NCBI GenBank assembly: GCA_024640985.1
Contig: JAHEDY010000022.1
Coordinates: 1 to 34,225, forward strand
From: Gammaproteobacteria bacterium
Lineage (GTDB): Bacteria; Pseudomonadota; Gammaproteobacteria; Pseudomonadales; Litorivicinaceae
Direction: 5' to 3'
DNA length: 34,225 nt
The notes under the pieces are model-generated. The model was not told where the DNA came from. It ran no database searches and saw only the letters and a program-made list of their open reading frames with translations. Each line of letters begins with the position of its first letter. Position 1 is the first letter of the stretch. Of this stretch, positions 1 to 9,908 are shown piece by piece. The position numbers and the translations under genes are program-made.

Positions 1-7
1 TATCCAA

Positions 8-331
8 TTATGCGTTTGAGTCTTTCAAAGTACCCTTTGGGAGCAATACGGCAACCGCTGGCTTTTGCACCAACACTTCAACGCCGTTCGCGATTTCAAC
101 TGTGATCACATCATCGGTCACTTTGGTGATACGACCCATTAAACCGCCACCTGTCGCGATCTCATCACCTTTCGCTAGATTTTCGATTAGGTTTTTGTGC
201 TCTTTTGCACGCTTCTGCTGTGGACGCCACAGTAAGAAGTAAAAGATGGCAATGAAGCCAACCAACATCAGAATTTGAAACATTGGATCCGGCCCAGCTG
301 GCGCCGTGTTCGCGTATGCACTCGAAATCAT
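8..331 (-). CDS. yajC: YajC, Sec translocase accessory subunit
   Basis: YajC is a small single-pass inner-membrane protein that associates with SecDF and SecYEG in protein export. The 107-residue product has a short N-terminal segment, one hydrophobic helix at about residues 18-35, then the family-typical RPQQKR motif right after the membrane segment and a soluble domain with KGDEIATGGGLMGRI and a C-terminal LPKGT. Length and layout match the E. coli protein. The start is an ATG at 329-331. secD would be expected next, beyond the left edge. In E. coli yajC follows tgt closely; here about 400 non-coding bases lie between them, so yajC probably has its own promoter. Identification is firm. Confidence 0.96.
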   Translation of the reverse strand: MISSAYANTAPAGPDPMFQILMLVGFIAIFYFLLWRPQQKRAKEHKNLIENLAKGDEIATGGGLMGRITKVTDDVITVEIANGVEVLVQKPAVAVLLPKGTLKDSNA

Positions 332-727
332 ATCAACATCATCCAGTGAAGTTTTGAAAGTCGCGTAAAACTACAGGGTGCGAGGCTCTTAGGCAACCTT
401 GATCAGTCTTAAGTGGCCTACGGCAATGATTCATAAGATAGATTCAAGTCACTGCTAAAAAGCTTTGAGGACCTAAAAAAGCCTTGTTAATTCATGACCG
501 TCCATTTCGATACAGCGGAAATGCTGTCTATCCTGTTCGCTTAGCTTCCTATCAAACGATGAACAATCAGAATAGTCACGACACTGAGTAAATTTACTCA
601 ATCAACTGAGTAAATTGTAATTCGCGAACAAAAAGACCAGTCAGAAACATCTCAAGTAGCTGTTATCTAGAACTTTAATTTTGAACTGAATACTAAGTGA
701 CTGAGCAAAGACAACTTAAGAAATCGT
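332..727. other. Long non-coding gap between tgt and yajC with a palindrome and direct repeat
   Basis: No convincing gene is visible in this gap of roughly 400 bases. Its one clear structure is a perfect 16-bp palindrome, TGAGTAAATTTACTCA, at 585-600. The 12-mer ACTGAGTAAATT occurs at 583-594 and again at 605-616, 22 bp apart, about two helical turns. A weaker partial copy (ACTGAGCAAA) is at 700-709. This looks like a tandem operator controlling yajC-secDF, but the binding protein is unknown. I saw no clear rho-independent terminator after tgt. Confidence 0.5.
585..616. promoter_or_regulatory. Tandem operator-like palindrome upstream of yajC
   Basis: Perfect palindrome TGAGTAAATTTACTCA at 585-600. 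The left half plus flank (ACTGAGTAAATT) repeats at 605-616, so two sites lie on the same face of the helix. It sits about 255-285 bases upstream of the yajC start. The sequence is seen directly; its role as a protein-binding site is inference. Confidence 0.45.
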
Positions 728-2909
<2,182 letters not shown>

Positions 2910-2955
2910 ATCCAAAGGCCCGGAGTCTAGGGAGTTTGAAAAAATTGGCAAGGCG

Positions 2956-3555
2956 TTAGGATCGGACAAAATCTAACAACTTCTGATAGTCGTGCCGATC
3001 CGCACGCTTCAGTGCTTGAATGTAATCCGAACGAATCGTTCTTGGGTCCTTTGCGTTCCGAGCGCCCCAAGTAAACCGAGGACAGCCTCTCGAGACGAGG
3101 AGCACATCTGCAGCGAGACGTGCATGCCTCCCGTTACCGTTTGGGTAACAGTGAATGAACACGAGCCGGTGATGAAATCTTGCAGCAATCTCATCTATCG
3201 AATAAACCGCGTGCTCAAGCCAGAAGTTGCAATCATCACAGAGGAGCTTCAACTCGCCAGGGATACGATACGCATCGACCCCAATATTTTTTCCTGATTT
3301 TCTGAATCGTCCGGCCCAGTTCCAAACCCGTCCAAACATGCGTTGATGCAATGCATTCAAAAAATCGATCTGCGTAACATCACGATCTCTTTTAAAGACC
3401 CACTCTTCAGCTGCGAGAATGTTCGCTTGCTCGGAACGGTTCAGTTCGCCCCGAGACATGATATGTGACTGAATCAGCCCTTCCTTCTCTTCTACGGATA
3501 ACAGCGTTGCATCTTGTGCAGATTGAAAAATATCGTTCGTCACTCTCCTTCCCAA
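2956..3555 (-). CDS. Mobile mystery protein B: Fic-domain protein
   Basis: Fic proteins usually transfer AMP or another nucleotide moiety to a target side chain. This 199-residue protein carries the Fic active-site loop at residues 135-146 as HCYPNGNGRHAR: the catalytic His and the GNGRxxR anion-hole/phosphate residues are intact, while the usual HPF is HCY. The upstream helix segment (ALHQRMFGRVWNWAGRFR, about residues 68-85) is also typical. Length and its HTH partner match the 'mobile mystery protein B' family, which I recall as nearly always adjacent to protein A. It overlaps the partner gene by 16 bases. The start is uncertain: a TTG at 3553-3555 is used here, while a GTG at 3541-3543 forms a GTGA overlap but has AAGGAG too close. 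No canonical SxxxE(G/N) inhibitory motif was seen; SVEEKEG at residues 20-26 is only a near match. Confidence 0.85.
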   Translation of the reverse strand: MGRRVTNDIFQSAQDATLLSVEEKEGLIQSHIMSRGELNRSEQANILAAEEWVFKRDRDVTQIDFLNALHQRMFGRVWNWAGRFRKSGKNIGVDAYRIPGELKLLCDDCNFWLEHAVYSIDEIAARFHHRLVFIHCYPNGNGRHARLAADVLLVSRGCPRFTWGARNAKDPRTIRSDYIQALKRADRHDYQKLLDFVRS

Positions 3556-4007
3556 ATATCTGAACGTGCGCTCATCTTCATCTTCTGAATCAATTGTTCA
3601 AGCTGCACCGCTGTCGTGTCATCGGCAACCGCCTGATCTTCGAGCATCATCGAGTGAGAAATGGCTGCGATTGAGTTGGACGCTTTCTGTTTCACACGTT
3701 GTTCAACCATCTCTTGGAGCGAATGCCTTGGAACGAGAGCGTAGACCAATTCACAATCAAGTGCGTTAGCTGCTCTCGCGAGATTTTTAATGGTCAATGA
3801 CCCCGTCTGCTCAGCGACTTCCATGGCAACGACTCTCGACTGTGATACACCGAGCCTTGAACTTAGCTGCGTCGTAGTCATCCCCAAAGCTTCTCGAATC
3901 GCTCGCACCCATCCGCGGTTCGGCTTATGTCTCGTTGGCAATAACCGCCACCGCTCAAGTATGGAGTCTAAATGCTCTCTTGCATTGAACCGCTCTTCTG
4001 AATTCAT
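3540..4007 (-). CDS. Mobile mystery protein A: XRE-type HTH partner of the Fic protein
   Basis: A 155-residue protein with an XRE-like helix-turn-helix in its middle (RAIREALGMTTTQLSSRLGVSQSRVVAME, roughly residues 34-62), followed by TIKNLARAANALDCELVYALVPR and a Gln/Met-rich C-terminal helix. This layout, including GW(V/I)RAIREALGM and CELVYALVP, is what I recall of mobile mystery protein A, the obligate neighbour of the Fic-domain protein B. It probably represses its own promoter and may act as the antitoxin-like partner; neither is shown by sequence. The chosen start is ATG 4005-4007, with AGGTGA five bases before it; a GTG at 4014-4016 would add three residues. It overlaps the Fic gene. 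Confidence 0.83.
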   Translation of the reverse strand: MNSEERFNAREHLDSILERWRLLPTRHKPNRGWVRAIREALGMTTTQLSSRLGVSQSRVVAMEVAEQTGSLTIKNLARAANALDCELVYALVPRHSLQEMVEQRVKQKASNSIAAISHSMMLEDQAVADDTTAVQLEQLIQKMKMSARSDIWEGE

Positions 4008-4025
4008 AAAAATCACCTATATATG

Positions 4026-4063
4026 ATAATTTGGCGAATTATAACCATTTATAAGTGATAAAT
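4026..4063. promoter_or_regulatory. Paired inverted repeats over the promoter of the HTH-Fic module
   Basis: Two perfect inverted repeats with identical 6-5-6 geometry: ATAATT-tggcg-AATTAT at 4026-4042 and ATTTAT-aagtg-ATAAAT at 4047-4063, with centres 21 bp (two helical turns) apart. A consensus -10 box read on the minus strand (TATAAT, plus coordinates 4038-4043) overlaps the first repeat, 31 bases before the ATG. This is a textbook layout for autorepression by the XRE-type protein encoded immediately downstream. Binding is inferred. Confidence 0.6.
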
Positions 4064-4163
4064 AAAAATAAAAATATCATTTATATATACTAAATACAGT
4101 AATTTCTACGCAGTTTAGATGACTTCGATAGAGACAACATTTCACGATAACCTTGGAAAGCAG

Positions 4164-4192
4164 ATGACAACGAGGTCCTCTTTGTTTAGTAT
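4164..4192 (+). promoter_or_regulatory. Sigma70-type promoter for tRNA-Leu
   Basis: ATGACA (-35, 4164-4169, 5 of 6 to consensus), a 17-bp spacer, then TAGTAT (-10, 4187-4192, 4 of 6). Transcription would start near 4199, a few bases before the mature tRNA. Confidence 0.55.
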
Positions 4193-4204
4193 TCGCCTCC
4201 CGTT

Positions 4205-4291
4205 GCCGAAGTGGTGGAACTGGTAGACACGACGGATTCAAAATCCGTTGCCTTTGCGGGCTTGGGGGTTCGAGTCCCCCCTTCGGTACCA
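4205..4291 (+). tRNA. leuX: tRNA-Leu, anticodon CAA
   Basis: An 87-base class II tRNA with CCA encoded. The acceptor stem is GCCGAAG with CTTCGGT, the anticodon stem ACGGA/TCCGT with loop TTCAAAA (anticodon CAA, reads UUG), a long variable arm, and a T arm GGGGG-TTCGAGT-CCCCC. The 5' half closely resembles E. coli leuX. The 1:72 pair is G-U rather than the usual G-C. This tRNA type is a common integration site for mobile elements in enterobacteria; here no integrase or duplicated 3' end was seen nearby. Confidence 0.97.
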
Positions 4292-4318
4292 AATTCCCAA
4301 CAGCGAAAAGATGCGCCC

Positions 4319-5119
4319 GTGTCAAAAGTCAGCTGCTACATCATCGCCTTCAACGAAGCCAACAAAATCCGCCCCGCCATCGAGAGTGTGATCGAGTGGG
4401 CCGATGAAGTGATTCTTTGTGATTCGCACTCGACCGATGAGACAGCCAGTATTGCCGAATCACTAGGTGCACGTGTTGTTCAAATCGACTTCCACGGCTT
4501 TGGGAAATTACGTAATGACGCGATCGCAGCTTGTCAGCATGAGTGGATTTTCTCATTGGATTCCGATGAACGCTGCACACCTGAGGCCCGCGATGAAATC
4601 CTCTCGATTGTTCGGAAGAATAAGGCAGACGGTCCGGTTGCCTATTTTATGCCGCGACAAAATTATCTGCTGGGCCGCTGGGTAAAATACTCAGGCTGGA
4701 ATCCCGATTATCGGCAGCCTCAATTATTTCGACGAGGTCATTTGAGCTACACCCTTGAAGAGGTCCACGAAGGTTTTATCTGTGACGGTCCAATTGGACA
4801 TCTCTCACAACCCATTTGGCAGTTCCCTTTCGAGAATCTTGAGCAGATGCTTCATAAAGCACAGCGATACTCCACACTCGGTGCGCAAAAACTCCTCCGA
4901 AACCAGAAAAAGGGTGGCATGGGACCTGCGTTGATCCATGGGCTTTCGATGTTTTTGAAAATCTATCTGCTGAAAAGTGGCTGGCGTGATGGACGCGCAG
5001 GGTTTGCAATTGCCATTGGTGGATTTATCGGTGCGTTCTATAAGTATGCGAAACTAGCAGAACTGCAAAACGATTGGACGGAACCAAACATGCCTAAAGT
5101 CGGAAAGCCCAAGTCATGA
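4319..5119 (+). CDS. Family 2 glycosyltransferase, WaaE/KdtX-like (LPS core or envelope glycan)
   Basis: A GT-A fold family 2 glycosyltransferase. The N-terminus has the nucleotide-binding strand YIIAFNEANKI (residues 7-17), then LCDSHSTDETASIAESLG, and the metal-binding DxD as LDSDER (Asp81, Asp83). The region RNDAIAACQHEWIFSLDSDE and the later GRWVKYSGWNPDYRQPQLFRRG are characteristic of the LPS-core beta-1,4-glucosyltransferase (WaaE-like) group. The start chosen is GTG at 4319-4321, because translation from any upstream start would run through the tRNA. It begins 28 bases after the tRNA, so read-through from the tRNA promoter could express it. It overlaps the next gene by ATGA. The exact acceptor is unknown. 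Confidence 0.88.
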   Translation: MSKVSCYIIAFNEANKIRPAIESVIEWADEVILCDSHSTDETASIAESLGARVVQIDFHGFGKLRNDAIAACQHEWIFSLDSDERCTPEARDEILSIVRKNKADGPVAYFMPRQNYLLGRWVKYSGWNPDYRQPQLFRRGHLSYTLEEVHEGFICDGPIGHLSQPIWQFPFENLEQMLHKAQRYSTLGAQKLLRNQKKGGMGPALIHGLSMFLKIYLLKSGWRDGRAGFAIAIGGFIGAFYKYAKLAELQNDWTEPNMPKVGKPKS

Positions 5120-5904
5120 TCAAACACGCGGCACTGGTCACAGTCGTCGCGACCGCCGGGTTACTTTACACAGCGCTAACCCGAGAAACCGATTTAGCCG
5201 AATTTGACCGAAAAGAACTTGAGGCGTTGATTGAATCACCCCGCCCTGCCTTGACTGTCAATCCTCTAGTTGAAGACCATCGGCAACAATTTGCGCGACT
5301 GATGATGGATTATGCCGAACAAGAAAATGAACGACTTCGAGCAGCGCGTGCCTTTATCCCTGGGATCATCGAACGCCAGACGAAGAGTATCGAGCCAGAT
5401 CCAGCGCTTGAACTGTTGATGACCCACTTTGAAATCGATCCGGATACCTCGCTCGATTACATCGAAGCGGAGCTCTATCTGCGAGTCGACGGCTTACCAC
5501 CCGCTTTGGTCGCAACCCAAGCAGCCATCGAGTCGGCTTGGGGCGAATCGCGATTTGCGATCGAAGGCAATAACTACTTCGGTCACCAATGCTATGAACA
5601 AGGCTGTGGTATCAAACCCCAACAGAGCAAGAAGAAAGCGCTTGAAGTCAGACGCTTTGAGACCATCGGTGACTCTGTCGCCGCTTATTATCAGAACATC
5701 AACACCCATCGAGCCTATCGAGATCTCCGCAAGTTACGGCTTGATCTACGAACCCAGAACCAACCGTTGACCACCAAAGCACTGATTCCAACGCTCAGTC
5801 GATATTCCGAGCTTGGTCAAAAGTATCTGAGGATCCTCAGATCGGTCTTTCGGTCTGACTACATCCAACTCGCGCAACAAGTCGAGCCTTATGCAAGTCA
5901 GTAG
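5116..5904 (+). CDS. Bax-like glucosaminidase-family cell-wall protein
   Basis: A 262-residue exported or membrane-anchored protein of the E. coli Bax / N-acetylglucosaminidase (GH73-like) family, expected to act on peptidoglycan. Residues about 4-20 are hydrophobic (signal or anchor). The catalytic domain covers about 110-255 with PPALVATQAAIESAWGESRF; Glu139 is the likely acid. It is followed by GNNYFGHQCYEQGCG, VRRFETIGDSVAAYYQNINTH, and LSRYSELGQKYLRILRSVF, all typical of Bax. The ATG overlaps the glycosyltransferase stop (ATGA), indicating translational coupling. The biological role of Bax is poorly defined. Confidence 0.88.
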   Translation: MIKHAALVTVVATAGLLYTALTRETDLAEFDRKELEALIESPRPALTVNPLVEDHRQQFARLMMDYAEQENERLRAARAFIPGIIERQTKSIEPDPALELLMTHFEIDPDTSLDYIEAELYLRVDGLPPALVATQAAIESAWGESRFAIEGNNYFGHQCYEQGCGIKPQQSKKKALEVRRFETIGDSVAAYYQNINTHRAYRDLRKLRLDLRTQNQPLTTKALIPTLSRYSELGQKYLRILRSVFRSDYIQLAQQVEPYASQ

Positions 5905-6316
5905 TGCACCGATTTGGAAACGCCTATTGGCCTTGATCTACGATGCGTTAGTGGTCACGGCTCTGATATTAATCTCAGGCCTCATTGCATCAGTCATCGC
6001 TCAAGGTGAAGCGCCTTCTTGGCTCACGCAACTCCTCATCGTCTTATCGGTGGGCGGCTATTTCTGGCGGTCATGGTCACGTGGTGGGAAGACGGCTGGT
6101 ATGAGAGCCTGGCGGCTTCGCGTGGTGGGAATGGACGGAGAACCACTCACGAGTCAATTGGCGATGAAACGATTGATGATGTGCATTCTGACCTTAGCCC
6201 CAACAGGGGTTCCCCTATTAACCGGTTGGTTATCACCCATTGGTCAAACGGTCTACGACTCCCTATCAAACACTCGAGTAGTCGCTGAGCCCAAGCCGCC
6301 CAAATCAACGCAATAA
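5891..6316 (+). CDS. RDD-family inner-membrane protein
   Basis: A 141-residue membrane protein with the RDD-family N-terminus (APIWKRLLALIYDALVV: the Arg and Asp of the family name are Arg11 and Asp18). It has hydrophobic segments at about 13-36, 43-58 and 95-115, and the conserved GGKTAGMRAWRLRVV loop at about 65-79. The function of this family is generally unknown; some members are linked to ion or solute homeostasis. The start overlaps the end of the Bax-like gene by 14 bases, and the stop overlaps the 3' end of lptG, which is transcribed toward it. Confidence 0.87.
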   Translation: MQVSSAPIWKRLLALIYDALVVTALILISGLIASVIAQGEAPSWLTQLLIVLSVGGYFWRSWSRGGKTAGMRAWRLRVVGMDGEPLTSQLAMKRLMMCILTLAPTGVPLLTGWLSPIGQTVYDSLSNTRVVAEPKPPKSTQ

Positions 6317-7342
6317 TCGCGGCGTTAACAGTAACGGTATGCAAAGCGGCAGAATGATCGCCAGTGACGGATGACCGCCCGCTAAAAAGACAGCTGGCGA
6401 TGCCATGTCCATCGCATATTTAAACACCAGTCCGATCAAGACTGCGATAAACACCCGTGTCGACATTCCGAGTGAACGCATGGATCCAAAGGCAGTCGCT
6501 GAAGCCAGCAACGCCAATGCAATCAAGGTCACAGGAAGCAGTAATCGCTGCCAAAACAGTTGGCTGTGTGCTCGTGCGTTCAGTCCTTCGTCAGTCAAAT
6601 AAGAAGCGGCATCCCAAAGTTCACTCAGTGACAAGGCATCCGGATTTTGCACTAACCAGCGCACCTGTCGTTCAGTGAGGTTCGAGGCCTGGCTTAATGC
6701 TCGATTCTCAGCCAGGATCCGATCCCCCGCAAAGGTCAACACTCGCGCATCGGCAAGCTCGACTTGATTGCCTTGGAAAGACACTGCTTGCGATGCCGTC
6801 AATTGTGCAATCTCGTCACGGCTTTCATTCATTTCAATTTGCTTCCAGAGTCTCACCGAGCCATCGGCCGCACCTTCGACAAAGACATATCGACCAGATT
6901 CTCGAGTCCAAATTGAGTCTTTGACTCCACCTGAGACGTTGGCATCTTTTAAGGCTTGGCTAAACCGTTCGGCATTCGGCATCCCAACCTCTGCAACGAC
7001 AATGGAGCCGATAAGAATGGGGGACAACACCCAGATGATCTTCAAAAAAATTTGTCGGATACTCAGTCCTGCAGCTCTTAAGATGGTTAATTCGCTCGAC
7101 TGGGCCAATCCACCGAGTCCAGCGGCGACAGCAATTAACACCATCAATGGCAGATCCAGATACAAACGCCTTGGCATCCCTGACAGGGAAACTAAAGCAA
7201 TCTCCTCCGCGGAGTAGTTGGTGTGCGGCAACTTGGCTTCATCCAAGATACGGAACACCAGTTCAAGACCAAAGAACACTAAACAGACGATGAAAAAGGA
7301 GACCCAAATGGCGCGTGCCAAGAGCCAGGTAGAACGATTCAT
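6305..7342 (-). CDS. lptG: LPS export ABC transporter permease LptG
   Basis: LptG pairs with LptF to form the transmembrane part of the LptB2FG machine that extracts LPS from the inner membrane and feeds it to LptC/A. The 345-residue protein begins MNRSTWLLARAIWVSFF at ATG 7340-7342, forming an ATGA overlap with the lptF stop; starts further upstream lie in lptF and have no family support. It has transmembrane helices near both ends flanking a large periplasmic jellyroll region. Family motifs include LPLMVLIAVAAGLGGLAQSSELTILRAAGLS and, near the C-terminus, GMSTRVFIAVLIGLVFKYA. It converges on the RDD gene with a 12-base overlap. Confidence 0.95.
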   Translation of the reverse strand: MNRSTWLLARAIWVSFFIVCLVFFGLELVFRILDEAKLPHTNYSAEEIALVSLSGMPRRLYLDLPLMVLIAVAAGLGGLAQSSELTILRAAGLSIRQIFLKIIWVLSPILIGSIVVAEVGMPNAERFSQALKDANVSGGVKDSIWTRESGRYVFVEGAADGSVRLWKQIEMNESRDEIAQLTASQAVSFQGNQVELADARVLTFAGDRILAENRALSQASNLTERQVRWLVQNPDALSLSELWDAASYLTDEGLNARAHSQLFWQRLLLPVTLIALALLASATAFGSMRSLGMSTRVFIAVLIGLVFKYAMDMASPAVFLAGGHPSLAIILPLCIPLLLTPRLLR

Positions 7343-8409
7343 CGAATCCCCCAGAGCCGCCCAAGCCGACCAAACCCGATGAGCAGAACGACGACTGCGA
7401 GAACCACCAGATGCACCCAAAATAATCCTGGCCAAGGTAGCCATTGACCCAAGGTGATGGCTTTTTGGGCGAAGGATAAGGCCGTGATGTAGCTAAACTG
7501 GATCAAAATAATCGGAATCACCCAAATGAACCGGCTTTGTCGAGGCGATCCCCTTCCCATCAAAAATGCCCAAGGCAACATCAGAAGACACACAATCGGT
7601 AACGAGATGCGCCAAGACGCAATCGCTAACTCAGGGGGCTTACCTGATGCGATCAGCGCTTCTGTGGATTTGGTATCTAACGAGTCGGGTCGGTTTTCCG
7701 TTTCTGGACTCAATCGGATGAGGTAACGATCAAACTTCGAGATCTCCCAATCGAGTGCGGTTTCTGTCCCGATGTGACGATAGCCATCAAACAGCACCAA
7801 ATACTTTTCCCCATCGTTGAGTTCCTGACGCGCGGTCTGGCCGGTTAAAAAGACCTCCGTCTGTTTGCTCTCAGATGGCTCGACGATAAATACATCAATT
7901 AAGGATTCGCGATCTTCAGAGATGGATTCGGCATAGATGAGCCGCCCTGACTTATCGGTCTGAAAGCGTCCTGGAACGACCGTATCAAACACCGTCAGGT
8001 TTTCTTTGGCGACGACTTGCCGATCAAGTTCGCGGGCCACTTCAGGTGACAAAACCAATGATAGCCATCCGACCAATACAGCCACCAGGGCTGCTGGCAC
8101 CAAGACGATGGAAAATAAACGCGTATTGGAATAGCCGGCCGCGCGCAAAATTGTCAGCTCTGATTCCTGATTCATCCGGCTCATCACCAACAGCACGGAT
8201 AGGGTCAAGGCTAAGGGTAAAATCAGCTCCAGTGATGACGGAACCCGCCATAAGATCATGGTCAGCATCAGTTCGACCGAGAGCTCGCCGTTGGCTGCTT
8301 TTTCCAAGAACTGGATAAATCGACCACTTAACACGACTAATAGAAGAATGAGGGAAACACCCGCGGTGGTTTCCAGAATCTCGCGACTGAAGTACCTCAG
8401 AATGATCAA
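7339..8409 (-). CDS. lptF: LPS export ABC transporter permease LptF
   Basis: LptF is the second permease of the LPS extractor. The 356-residue protein starts MIILRYFSREILETT, as E. coli LptF does (MIIIRYLVRE). It has six predicted helices, the coupling segment MNQESELTILRAAGYSNTRLF after the third helix, and a periplasmic domain at about 120-255. The start codon is TTG (8407-8409), with GTAGGG four bases before it as a weak ribosome site; no alternative ATG preserves the family N-terminus. Divergent from pepA with only 44 bp between starts, so the two promoters must overlap or lie within each other's leaders. Confidence 0.95.
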   Translation of the reverse strand: MIILRYFSREILETTAGVSLILLLVVLSGRFIQFLEKAANGELSVELMLTMILWRVPSSLELILPLALTLSVLLVMSRMNQESELTILRAAGYSNTRLFSIVLVPAALVAVLVGWLSLVLSPEVARELDRQVVAKENLTVFDTVVPGRFQTDKSGRLIYAESISEDRESLIDVFIVEPSESKQTEVFLTGQTARQELNDGEKYLVLFDGYRHIGTETALDWEISKFDRYLIRLSPETENRPDSLDTKSTEALIASGKPPELAIASWRISLPIVCLLMLPWAFLMGRGSPRQSRFIWVIPIILIQFSYITALSFAQKAITLGQWLPWPGLFWVHLVVLAVVVLLIGFGRLGRLWGIR

Positions 8410-8453
8410 ATGCCCTACACTTCCATGCTTATTAAACCATCAAGGAGCCACCC

Positions 8454-9908
8454 ATGGAGATTCGCCTGAACACAACCTCTCTCACCGAACTTGAGACCGA
8501 CTGTCTGGTCATCGGTGTCTCCGAAGATACCAGTGTAGAGGGAAGAGCCAAGGAACTCGACACACTGATTGCAGATTGTCTCGATTCTGGGGACTTTAAA
8601 CCCAAATCTGGAAGCCAGATTACGTTGAGGAAACCGCAGGGACTGAAAGCTAAGCGCGTTGTCTTGCTGGGTCTTGGCAAAGCCGATGCCTTTGATGCCT
8701 TAGCCCAAAACGACGCCTTTGTGGGTCTTGGCAAAACACTGAAAGGATTGCCGGTTACTGAGGCCACCTTAGACCTCACCTCGCTGACCCAAGGACATGC
8801 AGGTACCTTAGAACGCTTAGGCTATGGTCTGCAGTGGGCTTCCTACGAGTACACCACCACCAAACCGAAACCTGCAGACAGTGAGGCGAAGGAGTTAAAC
8901 ATCCTGTCGTTAATTGGCTCTGAATCCGAGAAGAAGCACTTTGAAACCGGACTCACCATTGGTGAGGGAGCGAATCTCACCCGTGAATTAGGCAATCTTC
9001 CGGGCAATACCTGTACGCCCCGCTACTTGGCCGACCAAGCCGTGCACTTAGCGGAGCGTTTCCCGAAGCTATCTTGTGAAGTCTTTGATGAAGATGCCAT
9101 GGCTGAGATTGGTATGCATTGCTTACTGTCGGTCTCACACGGCAGTGACGAGCCTGCGCGCTTTATCATTTTAAAGTACCAAGGAGCGAAAGACGCGACA
9201 GCCAAACCGAAAGTGTTAGTCGGCAAAGGGGTCACCTTTGATACCGGCGGGATCAGCTTAAAGCCTGGCGCCGGGATGGATGAGATGAAATTTGACATGT
9301 GTGGAGCAGCAACCGTGATGGGTTGTATGCAAAGCATTTGCGACATGAATCTCGAGGCCAATGTCATTGGTGTGATTGCCGCTGTTGAAAATATGCCGTC
9401 TGGAGCTGCCACCAAACCTGGTGACGTGGTGACGACACTTGCGGGTAAAACGGTCGAGATCTTAAATACCGATGCCGAAGGCCGCTTAGTTCTCTGTGAC
9501 GCCTTGACCTATGTTGAGCGCTTCGATCCGGAGGCTGTGGTCGATATCGCGACGCTGACTGGCGCTTGTTTGATTGCTTTGGGGAAACACAACACCGGTC
9601 TTCTCAGTACCGATGATGCTTTGGCTGATGAACTCTTTCAGCTCGGTAAGGAAACAGGTGATCCTTGTTGGCGATTGCCGATTGAGGCGCCTTATCAGAA
9701 GTTACTGGATTCTAATTTCGCGGATATGGCCAATATCGGTGGACGCGATGCAGGCACCATTACAGCGGCCTGTTTCTTATCACGATTTACCGAGAGCTAT
9801 CGCTGGGCGCACTTGGATATTGCCGGGACCGCTTGGTTCAGTGGTGGTAAAGCCAAAGGGGCCACTGGGCGTCCCGTTCCATTGTTGGTGAATTGGCTGC
9901 GCGCGTGA
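8454..9908 (+). CDS. pepA: Cytosol (leucyl) aminopeptidase PepA, family M17
   Basis: A di-metal aminopeptidase that removes N-terminal residues; in E. coli PepA is also a DNA-binding accessory protein for Xer recombination and carAB control. The 484-residue sequence has the full M17 active site: Lys258, Asp263, Asp281, Asp340 and Glu342 as metal ligands, and Lys270 and Arg344 as catalytic residues, the latter in the signature NTDAEGRL. The N-terminal macro-like domain spans about 1-150. AAGGAG six bases before the ATG gives a strong ribosome site. Ends in a GTGA overlap with holC, as in other proteobacteria where pepA-holC-valS are contiguous. Confidence 0.97.
   Translation: MEIRLNTTSLTELETDCLVIGVSEDTSVEGRAKELDTLIADCLDSGDFKPKSGSQITLRKPQGLKAKRVVLLGLGKADAFDALAQNDAFVGLGKTLKGLPVTEATLDLTSLTQGHAGTLERLGYGLQWASYEYTTTKPKPADSEAKELNILSLIGSESEKKHFETGLTIGEGANLTRELGNLPGNTCTPRYLADQAVHLAERFPKLSCEVFDEDAMAEIGMHCLLSVSHGSDEPARFIILKYQGAKDATAKPKVLVGKGVTFDTGGISLKPGAGMDEMKFDMCGAATVMGCMQSICDMNLEANVIGVIAAVENMPSGAATKPGDVVTTLAGKTVEILNTDAEGRLVLCDALTYVERFDPEAVVDIATLTGACLIALGKHNTGLLSTDDALADELFQLGKETGDPCWRLPIEAPYQKLLDSNFADMANIGGRDAGTITAACFLSRFTESYRWAHLDIAGTAWFSGGKAKGATGRPVPLLVNWLRA

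Noticed and set aside
2956-4300. Genomic island inserted at tRNA-Leu
   Set aside because: The HTH-Fic module lies on the 5' side of the tRNA, no integrase is present, and no copy of the tRNA 3' end was seen on the far side.
4211-4318. N-terminal extension of the glycosyltransferase through the tRNA
   Set aside because: The frame is open across tRNA-Leu by chance; the family N-terminus begins at the GTG at 4319.
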